A DNA stretch of 64,000 nucleotides, from the NCBI GenBank assembly GCA_019316985.1, contig CP079215.1, positions 2,232,001 to 2,296,000 on the forward strand, given 5' to 3'. This DNA comes from Paraniabella defluvii (GTDB lineage: Bacteria > Bacteroidota > Bacteroidia > Chitinophagales > Chitinophagaceae). The notes beneath the pieces were generated by a model. The model searched no databases. It was not told where the DNA came from and saw only the letters and a program-made list of their open reading frames with translations. The first letter of the stretch is position 1, and every line of letters starts with the position of its first letter. This document shows positions 1-9,858 of this stretch, piece after piece. The position numbers and the translations under genes are program-made.

Positions 1-8
1 TCCAGTAT

Positions 9-1853
9 ATGAGTGATCCAATTAAACACGAATGCGGGTTAGCATTTATCAGGCTCCGCAAAAGTTTCTCCCATTATTTAAAAGAGTATGGAACCGTAAT
101 GTGGGGGCTGAATAAGCTGTACCTGCTTATGGAAAAACAGCATAACCGCGGCCAGGACGGGGCAGGGATAGCAGCAATTAAGCTGAATGTAGAACCGGGG
201 CACCCGTTTATGCACCGCATCAGGAGCGCACAGCCCCAGGCTATAGGATCGTTGTTCCAGAGTATTGCGGAGGAAGTAAATGAACTCACAAAATATAACC
301 CGGAAATCGTTAATCATCCCGGCTTAATGAAAGGGCATGTGAAGTTTTTGGGCGAATTGCTTTTGGGGCATTTACGTTATGGTACGCAGGGAAAGAATAA
401 TGCAGAATTTTGCCATCCTTTCCTAAAAAGAAATACAATAACTACCCGTAACCTCGCGTTAGCGGGTAATTTTAACTTGGTGAATACCGAAGAGCTTTTT
501 AATAAGCTGGGTATTGAGCCCGGGCCTTTTCAAAAGCAAAGCGACCTGGCAGCTATGATGGAAATAGTGCATAAGCACCTGGTGGATGCAGACGAAGCTT
601 CTCCTGCAAAACCTGATATTAAAAATGTGTTGAAAGAAGTGATTCCCCAGTTTGATGGAGGTTTTACCGTGGGCGGAGTTACAGGCGATGGGGTTGGATT
701 TGTCTTCCGCGATCCGCATGGTATCAGGCCCTGTTACTATTATATAGATGATGATGTGATTGTTGCCGCCTCCGAACGTGCGGCCATCCGCACTACTTTC
801 AATAGGCGAAAACGAAGTAAAAGAGCTGATGCCCGGCAATGCGCTGATCGTTCATGAGGACGGCAGCTTCGAAATAGAGGGTGTGGTAGAGCCTAAAGAG
901 CGTAAGGCTTGTAGTTTTGAACGTATTTATTTCTCCCGCGGCAGCGATGAAAAAATTTATAAAGAGCGTAAGGCTTTGGGCTTCAACCTGAGCGAGCAGG
1001 TGTTGAACGCGATCGATTTCGATTTAAAAATACCATCTTCTCCTATATCCCTAATACAGCAGAAGTAGCTTTCCTGGGTTTGCAGAAAGGTATGCAGATG
1101 TATCTCAATAAAATTAAAATTGAGCGCATTTTAAGCTGGGGTAAAGATTATGATGAAGAGAAGCTGGGTGAAATGATCAACCGGCGCATCAGGGTAGGCA
1201 AAATTGCTATCAAGGATGTGAAAATGCGTACGTTTATCACAGAAGATGCCAGCCGTAACGAAATGGTACAGCACGTGTACGATATTACCTATGGCACGGT
1301 ACGGCCCGGTATCGACACCATTGTTATCATCGACGACTCTATTGTGCGGGGCACCACGCTGAAGCAAAGCATCATTAAAATGCTGGCCCGTTTACAACCT
1401 AAAAAGATCCTTATATTATCGTCTGCACCGCAGATCCGCTACCCGGACTGCTACGGAATTGATATGAGTAAAATGGGCGATTTTATTGCCTTTAACGCCG
1501 CGGTGGAAATACTAAAAGACAGGGGCCAGGAGCACCTGTTGCACGAGCTATGGCAGCAGTGTAAAGATCTGAAGGCGCAGAACCTGCTACATACCGAAAA
1601 CCTGGTACAAAAGATCTACAAAAGCAGCACGAGTACAGAAATCGCGAATAAAATTGCAGAGATGATCACACCCAAAGACCTGGGCATCCCGGTACAGGTA
1701 ATCTTCCAGAGCATTGAAGACCTGCATAAAGCCTGCCCCAATAACCTGGGCGATTGGTATTTTACCGGTAACTATCCAACCCCGGGCGGCAACCGCGTAG
1801 TAAACCAGGCGTTTATGAATTATATGGAAGGAAAGAACGAGAGAGGTTATTAA
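9..1853 (+). CDS. purF: Amidophosphoribosyltransferase, long Bacteroidetes form
   Basis: Predicted to make phosphoribosylamine from PRPP and glutamine, the first step of purine synthesis, in the cytoplasm. The N-terminal Ntn-type glutaminase domain begins at the Cys after MSDPIKHE (motif CGLAF) and carries the KQHNRGQDGAG segment. The C-terminal phosphoribosyltransferase half carries the PRPP loop VIIDDSIVRGTT. At about 614 residues it is longer than E. coli PurF (505), which fits the extended form I know from Bacteroidetes. The reading frame breaks twice, near 805 (apparent loss of an AT dinucleotide) and near 1028 (A run), with conserved sequence continuing each time. The start at 9 leaves exactly the few residues before the catalytic Cys that are expected to be processed away. 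The upstream region is outside the window. Confidence 0.85.
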
Positions 1854-1870
1854 ACGCTCTTTTCAAAATA

Positions 1871-1904
1871 AAAAATCCCCGGCATCTAACTTGCCGGGGA
1901 TTTT
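1871..1904 (+). terminator. Intrinsic terminator after purF
   Basis: A GC-rich inverted repeat, ATCCCCGGCA and TGCCGGGGAT, is flanked by an A run on the left and a T run on the right. It lies about 17 bases after the purF stop and closes that transcription unit. Confidence 0.8.
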
Positions 1905-2029
1905 CGTTGATAGCCGATAGGCGTTTTGGAAAAAATGGAGATCAACGGATCTCCGGATTTTTGAAGAACCCAACTGAAAATAAATAAATACATTTGACGC
2001 TAAAAACTTAGTTACAGGAAATTAGTTGT

Positions 2030-2515
2030 ATGAAGACATTGATCATTATCAGGCATGCAAAAGCAGAGCAGGGCTACGGCGTAGACAGCAAACGCAGGTT
2101 AGAAGAAAGAGGACACCGGGATGCGGCGCTTATGGCACAAAGATTACTGGATAAGGGATACAAAATTGACAAAATATTTTGCAGCCCCTCTGAAAGAACC
2201 AGGGAAACGGCTGTTTATTTCGCACAGGTGCATCATGTGGAAAATAAAGACATTAAGTATTTCGACGAATTATATCTGGGTGATACCTTGCAGATTACTG
2301 AGGCGATCAACTGGCTGCAGGAGAACATAAATACCCTGGCGGTTATCGGCCATAATCCTGGCGTTACCAATTTTACAAACGATGTAACGGGATCAGAAAT
2401 AGAATCATTGCCTACTTCGGGTGTAGCAATTATTAAAGTGGATTGCGATGACTGGCAGGATTTCAATGATGCTGCCAAAACACTGGTTGAGGTAGATGGC
2501 CCCAAAGGCGCTTAA
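2030..2515 (+). CDS. SixA-type histidine phosphatase
   Basis: A 161-residue, uninterrupted histidine-phosphatase-superfamily protein, close in size to SixA of E. coli (161). The catalytic RHAKA motif (His near residue 9) follows a hydrophobic first strand. The second core motif, SPSERTRETA, is near residue 50, and the second catalytic His is in IGHNPGV near residue 105. Family knowledge suggests dephosphorylation of phosphohistidine or small phosphate esters. The true substrate cannot be read from sequence. It sits alone between the purF terminator and trmB. Confidence 0.8.
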   Translation: MKTLIIIRHAKAEQGYGVDSKRRLEERGHRDAALMAQRLLDKGYKIDKIFCSPSERTRETAVYFAQVHHVENKDIKYFDELYLGDTLQITEAINWLQENINTLAVIGHNPGVTNFTNDVTGSEIESLPTSGVAIIKVDCDDWQDFNDAAKTLVEVDGPKGA

Positions 2516-2521
2516 TTGTGT

Positions 2522-2589
2522 ACGGTGTAAGATTGTTATGATATACGTACATCGTACACCGTTTATCGTACATTATCTGTCAACGTACA
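2522..2589 (+). repeat. Short CGTACA repeats and inverted repeat between sixA-like gene and trmB
   Basis: CGTACA occurs four times (2546, 2553, 2567, 2584), and ACGGTGTA at 2522 is inverted as TACACCGT at 2555. The 13-mer CACCGTTTATCGT within it recurs near 50.03 kb. This looks like a member of a dispersed intergenic repeat and not a promoter. Confidence 0.45.
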
Positions 2590-2608
2590 CCTATTCATCT
2601 GAATTCTC

Positions 2609-3316
2609 ATGGGACAAAAAAACTGATCCGCTTTGCGGAACTACTTACTTTCTCCAATGTGCTGCAGTACCCCGAAAATATGGCGGGTAACTGGCACCAG
2701 CATTTTGATAATCATAATCCGCTGGTGCTGGAGCTGGCTTGCGGAAAAGGCGAATATGCCCTGGGACTTGCCCGGCTTTACCCAGCCAAAAACGCAATAG
2801 GCGTTGATATAAAAGGCAACCGTCTTTGGGTGGGCGCAAAAAAGCCATTGAGAGTAACCTGTCCAATGTTGCCTTTTTACGTGCGCAGATTGAACAGCTA
2901 ACCCGGTATTTTGCGAAAGATGAAGTAGACGAGATCTGGATTACCTTCCCCGACCCGCAGCTAAGGTTTTCCAAAGCCAAAAAAGATTAACCCATCCGAG
3001 GTTTTTAAGAACCTATCAGCAGGTATTAAAACCCGGCGGAAAAATACACCTTAAAACAGACAGTCCTGATCTGTACAGGTTTACCAAAGAAGTGCTTAGC
3101 ATGTATCGTTGCCCTGTTATCGCGGATACTGACGATTTGTACGCACAGGAAGACCGGTCAGAAGAGCTGAAATTAAAAACCCATTACGAAGCGCTTGACA
3201 TTGCGCAAAGCAGCCGTATTCATTATTTATGTTTTACGCTGCCGCAACCCTTAGCCGGTGCCGAACAGGATGAGCAGTTAAAAGAAGCCATAAGGTATGA
3301 GCTGGATAGAGGGTGA
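2609..3316 (+). CDS. trmB: tRNA (guanine-N7-)-methyltransferase
   Basis: Predicted to methylate G46 of tRNA using S-adenosylmethionine. The SAM-binding motif LELACGKGEYALGLA lies near residue 35, followed by GVDIKGNR, the family signature WITFPDPQ, and KPGGKIHLKTD. The frame breaks three times, near 2620, 2832 and 2985. Each break is in an A run one base short, and restoring one A at each gives one continuous protein of about 236 residues, a normal length. The ATG at 2609 is chosen because the restored N-terminus reads MGQKKLIRFAE. The last bases overlap the start of the DUF5522 gene, suggesting translational coupling. Confidence 0.82.
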
Positions 3317-3497
3317 GGATTACTACCAGGATGCCGATGGGCTGGTAACTTTAACAGCAAAATATTTACGGGAACGTGGTTTTTGCTGTGGCAAAGGTTG
3401 TTTGCACTGTCCTTATGATTATATAAGAGTTCCAGAGCCTACCCGAACTTATCTGCTGAATGAAAGAGCGGCAAAAACAGGTGATGCGCCTTCCTGA
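3297..3497 (+). CDS. DUF5522 family small cysteine-rich protein
   Basis: A 66-residue protein with the segment FCCGKGCLHCPYDY near its middle, the conserved Cys core of the DUF5522 family. The four cysteines could bind a metal, but no function is established that I know of. It overlaps the 3' end of trmB by 20 bases in another frame, so the two are probably co-translated. The start at 3297 is preferred because MSWIEGEDYY matches the usual short N-terminus of the family. Confidence 0.7.
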   Translation: MSWIEGEDYYQDADGLVTLTAKYLRERGFCCGKGCLHCPYDYIRVPEPTRTYLLNERAAKTGDAPS

Positions 3498-3629
3498 TTT
3501 AAAAATGAACGCACCCCTGGAGAACACTCCCTTCAGTAATTGAAAATCTGAACAACCGGAGCAGCGACCATCTCAGGCTCCGGGATCACTTCTTTTATCA
3601 GTATTTTTAGATCTCAATTGTAAAACGCT

Positions 3630-4027
3630 ATGCCTGCTAAAAAGAAAATAGCAACCGGTAATGCCGGGCTAAGAAGTGTTATACCCACAAGTCTGAAAGA
3701 TCTTGATTTCGCCGAACAGGTATACGAGATCGCCAGGCAAATACCTAAAGGCAGGGTTACCTCTTACGGAGCTATCGCCAAATGTATCGGCACCGGTAAG
3801 TCTGCACGACTCGTGGGCTGGGCAATGAGCGTTTGCGGTAAAGTAAAACCAAAGGTTCCTGCGCACAGGGTGGTAAACAGCGCCGGTGTATTAAGCGGCA
3901 AGCTGGCTTTTAAAACATCCACGTATATGGAAGAGTTGTTGGCGAAGGAGGGTGTTTTAGTGAAGAATGACAAAGTAGTTGATTTTAAAAAGCGTTTTGG
4001 AATCCTTCAGAAGAATTGTCTCTTTAA
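3630..4027 (+). CDS. Alkyltransferase-like protein (MGMT fold, Cys replaced by Ala)
   Basis: Resembles the DNA-binding domain of O6-alkylguanine-DNA alkyltransferase, with IPKGRVTSYGAIA as the recognition helix region. The active site reads PAHRVV where the methyltransferase has PCHRV, so the alkyl-accepting Cys is absent. Alkyltransferase-like (ATL) proteins bind O6-alkylguanine without repairing it and are thought to flag lesions for nucleotide excision repair. A one-base loss in a T run near 3995 spoils the C-terminus. Restoring it gives RFWNPSEELSL and a stop at 4025-4027, as in relatives. The gene ends tail-to-tail with the MocR gene, sharing four bases. Confidence 0.8.
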
Positions 4028-5491
4028 GCGCTTTGAACAACTATAGCTTTGCTAAGAATTTTAAGCGCAACGGCACATTCTATATCATTGAGAGTGGCAA
4101 ACCCCAGCCTCAGGGCTGTCAGATCTTTGGTTTGATACAATAATGTAGCAGGGAGTTGTAAACCCCGGCCAGGCAGGCTTTGGAAACAGCGGAAAGATTG
4201 AGCCGGGTTCGAAAAGGAAGCCAGATGGCTAATCCGCCCTGTGGTAATTTATAATCAACTTTTGAGTACAGCATTTTATTGATTTGATTACAAAAATGGT
4301 CGCGCCGGCTACGATATATCTGGTGCATTTTTTTGAGGTGCCTCATTATTTCTCCCTCTGCAATCATCTCCCTAAAACCTGTTCCATCACCGGGTCTCCA
4401 TTGGAATCTATGATGGCTTTTAGTTTATTTATTTCTCTAATGAGATTTTCCGGGGCAACGATAAAGCCTGTTCTAAAGCCGGGCGAGAGCGTTTTGCAGA
4501 AGGAGCCTACATATACTACCATACCCTTATCATCGATGCTGGCTAAGGGAAGTTCTGTATTCCTGTTAAAGTTAAAATCATAATCATAATCGTCTTCCAG
4601 GATAATAAAGCCAAAGCGGTAAGATAGCTCTAATAATTGTAAACGTCGTTCAGTGGTTAAGATAACGGTAGTAGGATAATGGTAATGTGGTGTGATGTAT
4701 ACCATTTTTACGGGTTGCCGTTTACATAATCTTTTGATGGCATCTACATCGATGCCATTATGGTCAACGGGAACCGGCTTCAATACTGCTCCCGCCTGCT
4801 GAAAAAACCATATTGGCTTTATGATAGCTGGGGTTACCAACAATTACCCAATCGTTGACAGATAGTAATGCCTGTGCTGCCAGGTAAAGGTTCATTTCCG
4901 TGCCACGGGTAGTAATGATATTTTTGGGAGATGCCCTTAAGCCACGCGTGCTGTTAAGAAAATTGACGAGCTGATTTTTAAAAAAGTATTTTCAATACCC
5001 GGTTGGTACTTCCATAACCTGCGATTGATTTTTCGGCCAAGGGCAGTAGTGTACCGGGCTGACAGCTGTTCTGTATAAGCGAGCCTGATATCCGGCTGTC
5101 CGTCGTCAAATGAAAGTTTAGAAGAAACATTATCCGCAACATGATCAAGGAGCGTATGGGTTGTTATTGAGTAACCGGTAACCTGCGGAAAGGATACCAG
5201 TTGCCCTTTAACGGTTTCAGCCTTCCTGTTCTTTACAAAACATCCCTTGTTGGGCAAAACGGTAATCCAGCCCTGCATTTCCAACTCGTTAAAACCAGCC
5301 ACGATTGTTTTTCTGTGTACGCCCAACAGCTTACTTAATGTTCTGGTGCCCGGTAGTTTATGATTCGCAGGCAAATGGCCGTTCCTGATCAAGTGGGTCA
5401 TGCCCTGGGCTATCTGCAGGTAAACAGGAGTGCGCTCTCCCGGTTCTATGGGTATTAAATTCTTGTAAGGAAATATAACCGGACTACTCAT
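4024..5491 (-). CDS. MocR/PdxR-type GntR-aminotransferase regulator
   Basis: The N-terminal GntR winged helix (residues about 15-80, RTPVYLQIAQGM, LPGTRTLSKLLGVHRKTIV) is joined to a fold-type I aminotransferase domain. The PLP-binding lysine is in GSFCKTLSPGFR, and LEDDYDYDF is the strand that contacts the cofactor ring. Such proteins are PLP-responsive transcription factors; PdxR regulates vitamin B6 synthesis and others control amino-acid or transport genes. Frame breaks occur near 4980, 4806, 4365 and 4165, all at homopolymers. The restored C-terminus ends KAIVVQSA. It is transcribed away from a TonB-dependent receptor 82 bp upstream, its likely target. Confidence 0.78.
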
Positions 5492-5572
5492 TTTATTAAA
5501 ACCGGACTACCAGCCGGCGCGTGCAAGGTAATAGTTTTGCGCAGATTTTATTACAACTGAAACAAAAAGTAA

Positions 5573-7492
5573 ATGAAGGTATTGACACATTTAACCGGCC
5601 TGGTTATTTTTATTGCAATGTGGACAGATGGAATAGCGCAGGAGCAAACCCTCGATCCTATTACTGTAACGTCATCTCTGTCGGGAAAAAGAAGTTCGGA
5701 AACCGGCCGGAATATCACAATTGTTCGGGGGAAGATATCGTGAAACTGCCCGTACACTCAATAGACGAATTATTAAAATATATACCAGGTGTAGAAGTGC
5801 AGTCGCGCGGCCCCAGGGCTCGCAAAGCGATATTAGTATGCGGGGCGGTACTTACCAGCAGGTGCTGGTAATATTAGACGGGTTGCGTCTGAACGATCCT
5901 AACACCGGTCACTTTTCGGCATACATTCCGATAACGCCTGCCCAAATAGACAGGATTGAAGTACTAAAGGGCGCATCCGCTGCTATTTACGGATCAGACG
6001 CTGTAGGGGTGTGATTAATATTATTACCCGGTCTTTTAATACCGAAACGCAAAAAAACAGCACATCGGTGCAGGCACAGGTGGCTGCCGGAGAATATAAC
6101 CTGGTGAATACGAATATAGGCGGTTATCTTACCCGGGGAAAATTGAGTGTGGACGCGGGCTTGTTATCCAACCATTCAACAGGCGTACAGCAGCGGGGCA
6201 TCAGGGGTATTTTCACAACACATCGGCATCAGCTGGTGTAAATTATAAATTGAACGATTATTGGGATATTTCGGCCCGAACCACTTATGATAACCGGGAT
6301 TTTGCTGCGCAAAACTTTTATACCACATCTGTTTTTGACACGGCTTCTGAAACGGTAAGCAGCTGGTGGCACCAGCTTAAGGTAGATTTCGAGAAAAGCA
6401 AGTCCAAAGTAAGCCTTAACGCAGGATACAAAACCCTGGATGATGAATATTCCTTTAACAGGTCTGCCGTTGCCAACCAAAACACTTCCAGGCTTTTCCA
6501 GTCTTTATTATTATATCAGCAGGAGCTGGGCACTACCACTTCATTAATTACCGGGCTTAATTACCAATATAGGGTAATTAAATCCAACGACAGGGGTAAT
6601 CACTCATTGAACATCGCTGCGCCATTCGTAAGCTTCTCGCAGCAACTGGGAACATACTTTAACCTGTTGCCCTCGGTGAGGGTTGAGTTTATAGGTAATA
6701 GCAGCCCTGAAGTATTGCCCCAGTTAAATGCTTCTTTACACATCAGCAATTGGCAGTTAAGGGCCAGTGGCGGCAGAACCATACGCGATGCGGACTTTAC
6801 CGAACGCTATAATAATTATGGAAAGGCCCTGGTGCCGAAGGGGCAAAGCGTAGGGAACCCCAACCTGCAACCCGAAGTTTCCTGGAGCTACGAAGCCGGG
6901 TTTGATTGGTTCTATCAATCTGCTTTACGGGTATCGGCCACTTTTTTTCAGCGATTTCATTCTAGGCTGATCGACTGGGTAAGCACACCATACGCGAACA
7001 TGCCAAGGCAGGAGAACCTTGACGCTACCGGCGCTTATTCCCTGGCTAAAAACATAGCAGAAGTTAACACAACCGGGTTGGAAACGGACATACAGTATAT
7101 TGGTAAAATAAGCCAACAGCAAAGGTTGGTGATTAACACGGGCCTGGTTTGGCTGTATAGTAAAAGCAGCGAAGCAAATCCTTCTTTCTATATTTCTTCT
7201 CATGCAAGATTCTTAAGCAATTTTAATGTACAATACGAGCTGGGTAATGCAGCATTGAGCTTTGCAGGAATTTATAAATCCGCCGGGCACAGCAGTCGCC
7301 GGCAATCAACGCCTTTGTTAGCAAAGATTATTTTCTGCTAAATGGCCGGGCATCTTACAGTTTTGTAAACAAAAGCTGGCCGCATTCGCCCAGGTAGATA
7401 ACATTTTTGACAGGAAGTATAGTGATTTGCTGGGCGCTGTAATGCCGGGCAGATGGTTGCAGGGTGGGATAAGTTTTAGATTGGGTAAATAA
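5573..7492 (+). CDS. TonB-dependent outer-membrane receptor, BtuB-like
   Basis: A receptor of about 640 residues with signal peptide (MKVLTHLTGLVIFIAMW, then IAQE). The TonB box/plug region is around LDPITVTSS, plug motifs are SQSDISMRGG and IEVLKGASAAIYGSDAVGG, and the beta-barrel ends in ISFRLGK. It lacks the SusC-type N-terminal extension and has no SusD partner, so it is a small-ligand receptor of the BtuB/siderophore kind. The ligand is unknown. Six single-base losses (near 5732, 5817, 6010, 6207, 7283 and 7377, in G or C runs) split it, and all restore cleanly. The divergent MocR-type regulator suggests PLP- or amine-linked control, an inference only. Confidence 0.82.
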
Positions 7493-7498
7493 TATAAT

Positions 7499-7532
7499 GA
7501 ATGAGCCCACGATTTAAACCGCGGGCTCATTT
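7499..7532. terminator. Bidirectional terminator between receptor and DUF4290 gene
   Basis: Inverted repeat ATGAGCCC / GGGCTCAT with a 14-base spacer and T/A-rich flanks on both sides, placed between two convergent genes. Confidence 0.7.
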
Positions 7533-7553
7533 ATTATAAAAACATTTTCGATT

Positions 7554-8243
7554 CTAAAACCGCTTCTTCTTAAAGTTGCCGTTATTATTACCGTTACCGT
7601 TACGACGGTTGCCGTTATTATTATTGTTGTTATTGTTACGCTGTTGCTGGAACTTATTGCGTTTTCCAAAGTTGTTATTTTTGAAAGGGAAAGGTCCTGC
7701 TTCATGCTATACGCTTTAACATAGGGCGTATTGGTAAATTCAAGCTGTCCGTCTGTGATAGAATTCAGTTCGCTTTGTATCGCATCGTCATGAACTACTT
7801 CTTTGTGCCAGTTGTTATAGGCCAATTTCATGTAATAGGCAATAGCGTTAGCAAATCCCTGGCGTTTTTCGGATCCTGCTCAGCCAGCGCCTTGTCAATA
7901 ACATCTTCCAGGTTTTTACCCAAATGCGAAAATCTTGACGAGCGCTTGGGGTAAGGAATGGGCTGTGGCTTTGCCTTGTAAGTTTCTTTTGTGGGGATGG
8001 GGTAAGGAGATTGTACGTCCAGACTAAAATCAGAGATCAGGAATAAATGATCCCAAAGCTTATGTCTGAAGTCTTCCACGTTTTTTAAATGAGGATTTAA
8101 AAAACCCATTAATTCAATTACGGCCTCTGCATTACGTTGTCTTCTTTCAGGATCTTCGATAGCCTGTATATGTTCCACCATTTTTGTACATGCCGCCCAT
8201 ACTCGCGCATCGCCAGGTGGTTTCTAGTAGTATTATATTCCAT
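7554..8243 (-). CDS. DUF4290 family protein with Asn/Arg-rich tail
   Basis: Matches the Bacteroidetes family DUF4290, with conserved blocks IELMGFLNPHLKNVEDFRHKLWDHLF and YNNWHKEVVHDDAI (each read in part). Its function is unknown. After the globular part, the restored frame becomes a low-complexity tail of Asn, Gly and Arg ending in GNFKKKRF, suggestive of RNA binding or condensation. Frame breaks lie near 8181 (start region), 7843 and 7690. The ATG at 8243 is chosen because the restored N-terminus (MEYNTTRNHLAMREYGRHVQ) is family-like. Confidence 0.75.
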
Positions 8244-8345
8244 AAAAACTTTTGGTAAAAAATGTATCTGCAAACAAACTTTTGTGTGGTGTTATACCTT
8301 TGCAGCTATTTAGCAAAGATATAGGAAAAACGGTTATTTATAGTA

Positions 8346-9367
8346 ATGGTTATAATTTTAGATACCGAAGGGTTTTCTGCAGCAACTTACCAGGGGCATC
8401 TGGAGCAATCCCTGTTTGTAAAACTCGCTCTCGCATTACCGCACGACCACTTTGTTTGCACCTCAGCCACTGATATACAGCACCTGGCGCCCAATATAAG
8501 CGCCGTTGAGTTCCCGGCGCAAAAGGGTTTATTTCACCAGAAAAAGACGGTAAAATGGCTGCAGCAGCAAAATGTGTCAGCATTTATCAGCTTCAAAAGA
8601 ATGTTAAAAACAACCCATCCGTTAAAGCAGGTGCTTATTATTGCCGGCGAAGAGCAACTCCATAATGAAAAAGCGGTTCGCCTGGCAACGGCTATCGGTA
8701 TTGTATCTACAGGGTTAAACCAGCTTTTTAACGAAAAATATCCGGATCTACGTTCAAAAACTATTTTGTTAAGCGGTATCATGGAGCCAGGTGCGCCTGT
8801 ATATAAAACGGCCGACGATACCAGGGAAACCATCGCTTCTGGCCGTGAATATTTTATTTTGGCAGATTTCAATCTCACACAGGATAAGCTCACCAGCCTT
8901 TTAAAGGGTTTTTCTGCTTTCAAAAGAATGTTGCACAGCAGCTGGAAATTTATGGTGGTATTGCGGTCAGAAGAAATGATAAGCCGGGCCTCCGTGGAGC
9001 AGCTTTTATCTAATTATAAATACCGGGAAGATATTGTGGTAACCAACGATGATTTATTACCGGAAAAATTACGCGACGCTTATGCATTGGTAAGCATGGA
9101 TAGTTCTGAAAGGCTTCCTGTTCCGGTTATAGAAGCCTGGCAGGTGTCTACCCCTGCCATAGTTCAGGAAACCCGCTCGGTTCGGGCTTTTTCGGGGATT
9201 TGGTGGTTTATATAGAAGGTAACAGCAGCGAATCCGTAGGGGAGATGTTGATGAAAATGTATAAAGATGAGAATTTCAGGCAAAACCTGATAAAGAAAAT
9301 GAAAGATACCGCCCGGCTGCCTGACTCAAATAAGGCAATACATGCATTAACGGGAGTGCTTCAATAA
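8346..9367 (+). CDS. Glycosyltransferase-like protein (GT-B fold, divergent)
   Basis: A protein of about 340 residues. The second half looks like the nucleotide-sugar-binding domain of GT4 enzymes: DLLPEKLRDAYALVS, then a Glu-containing VPVIEAWQVSTPAI, comparable to the family motif EAMACGTPVI. The N-terminal domain is divergent and the usual E(x7)E glycine pattern is weak, so activity is uncertain. One frame break lies near 9192, in a T run within RAFFGDLV. No partner genes nearby indicate the acceptor. Confidence 0.55.
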
Positions 9368-9387
9368 CCCATAGCGCTATAAATGCT

Positions 9388-9395
9388 TACTTTTG
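9388..9395 (+). promoter_or_regulatory. Bacteroidetes -7 promoter box for gldC
   Basis: TACTTTTG, an exact TAnnTTTG box, 77 bases before the gldC start. No clear -33 TTG at the standard spacing. Confidence 0.4.
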
Positions 9396-9472
9396 CGGCC
9401 TAAATGATTTGAAGATGAAGTATTCTGTAGAAAAGGTATTTCGTCAGACTATAAAAAACCTAACAAATACGG

Positions 9473-9823
9473 ATGAAAAAATCGACAATTACTATTGATG
9501 TGCAGATGGACGAAAACCGTGTGCCGGATTCAATACAATGGAATGCTACCGAAAGTTCGGCCGATAACGCGCAAAAAGCCAAAGCCATGATGGTTTCTTT
9601 TTGGGACGGCGCCGATAAGGCAGCGCTGCGGATAGATCTTTGGACTAAAGACATGATGGTTGATGAAATGGCCGATTTTTTCTACCAGACCATGATGACC
9701 ATGGCAGATACCTATGGCCGCGCGACTCAATATCACGACCAGGTGACGGATATGAAAAACTTTGCAAAAGATTTTTATAAAAAGTTTCAAACCAAACAGG
9801 TAGAGCAGAATAAAGCAGGATAG
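9473..9823 (+). CDS. gldC: Gliding motility protein GldC
   Basis: A 116-residue intact gene matching GldC: N-terminal strands ending ENRVPDSIQW, central RIDLWTKDMMVDEMADFF, and C-terminal MADTYGRAT. GldC is a cytoplasmic accessory protein of the Bacteroidetes gliding/type IX secretion apparatus. In Flavobacterium its loss reduces motility but does not abolish it. Here it stands apart from the core gld cluster, upstream of an RluA-type gene. Intactness beside broken neighbours fits its short length and few homopolymers. Confidence 0.8.
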   Translation: MKKSTITIDVQMDENRVPDSIQWNATESSADNAQKAKAMMVSFWDGADKAALRIDLWTKDMMVDEMADFFYQTMMTMADTYGRATQYHDQVTDMKNFAKDFYKKFQTKQVEQNKAG

Positions 9824-9858
9824 CAAGCCAGCGCTACTAAAATTTCAAATAAGATACA

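Noticed and set aside
5521-5872. A stand-alone short protein starting before the receptor
   Set aside because: It is the plug region of the TonB-dependent receptor read across two frame breaks; the real start at 5573 gives a signal peptide.
7554-7680. Repetitive ACC/ATT tract as a microsatellite or CRISPR-like array
   Set aside because: It is the coding sequence of the Asn/Gly/Arg-rich tail of the DUF4290 protein on the minus strand once the frame is restored.
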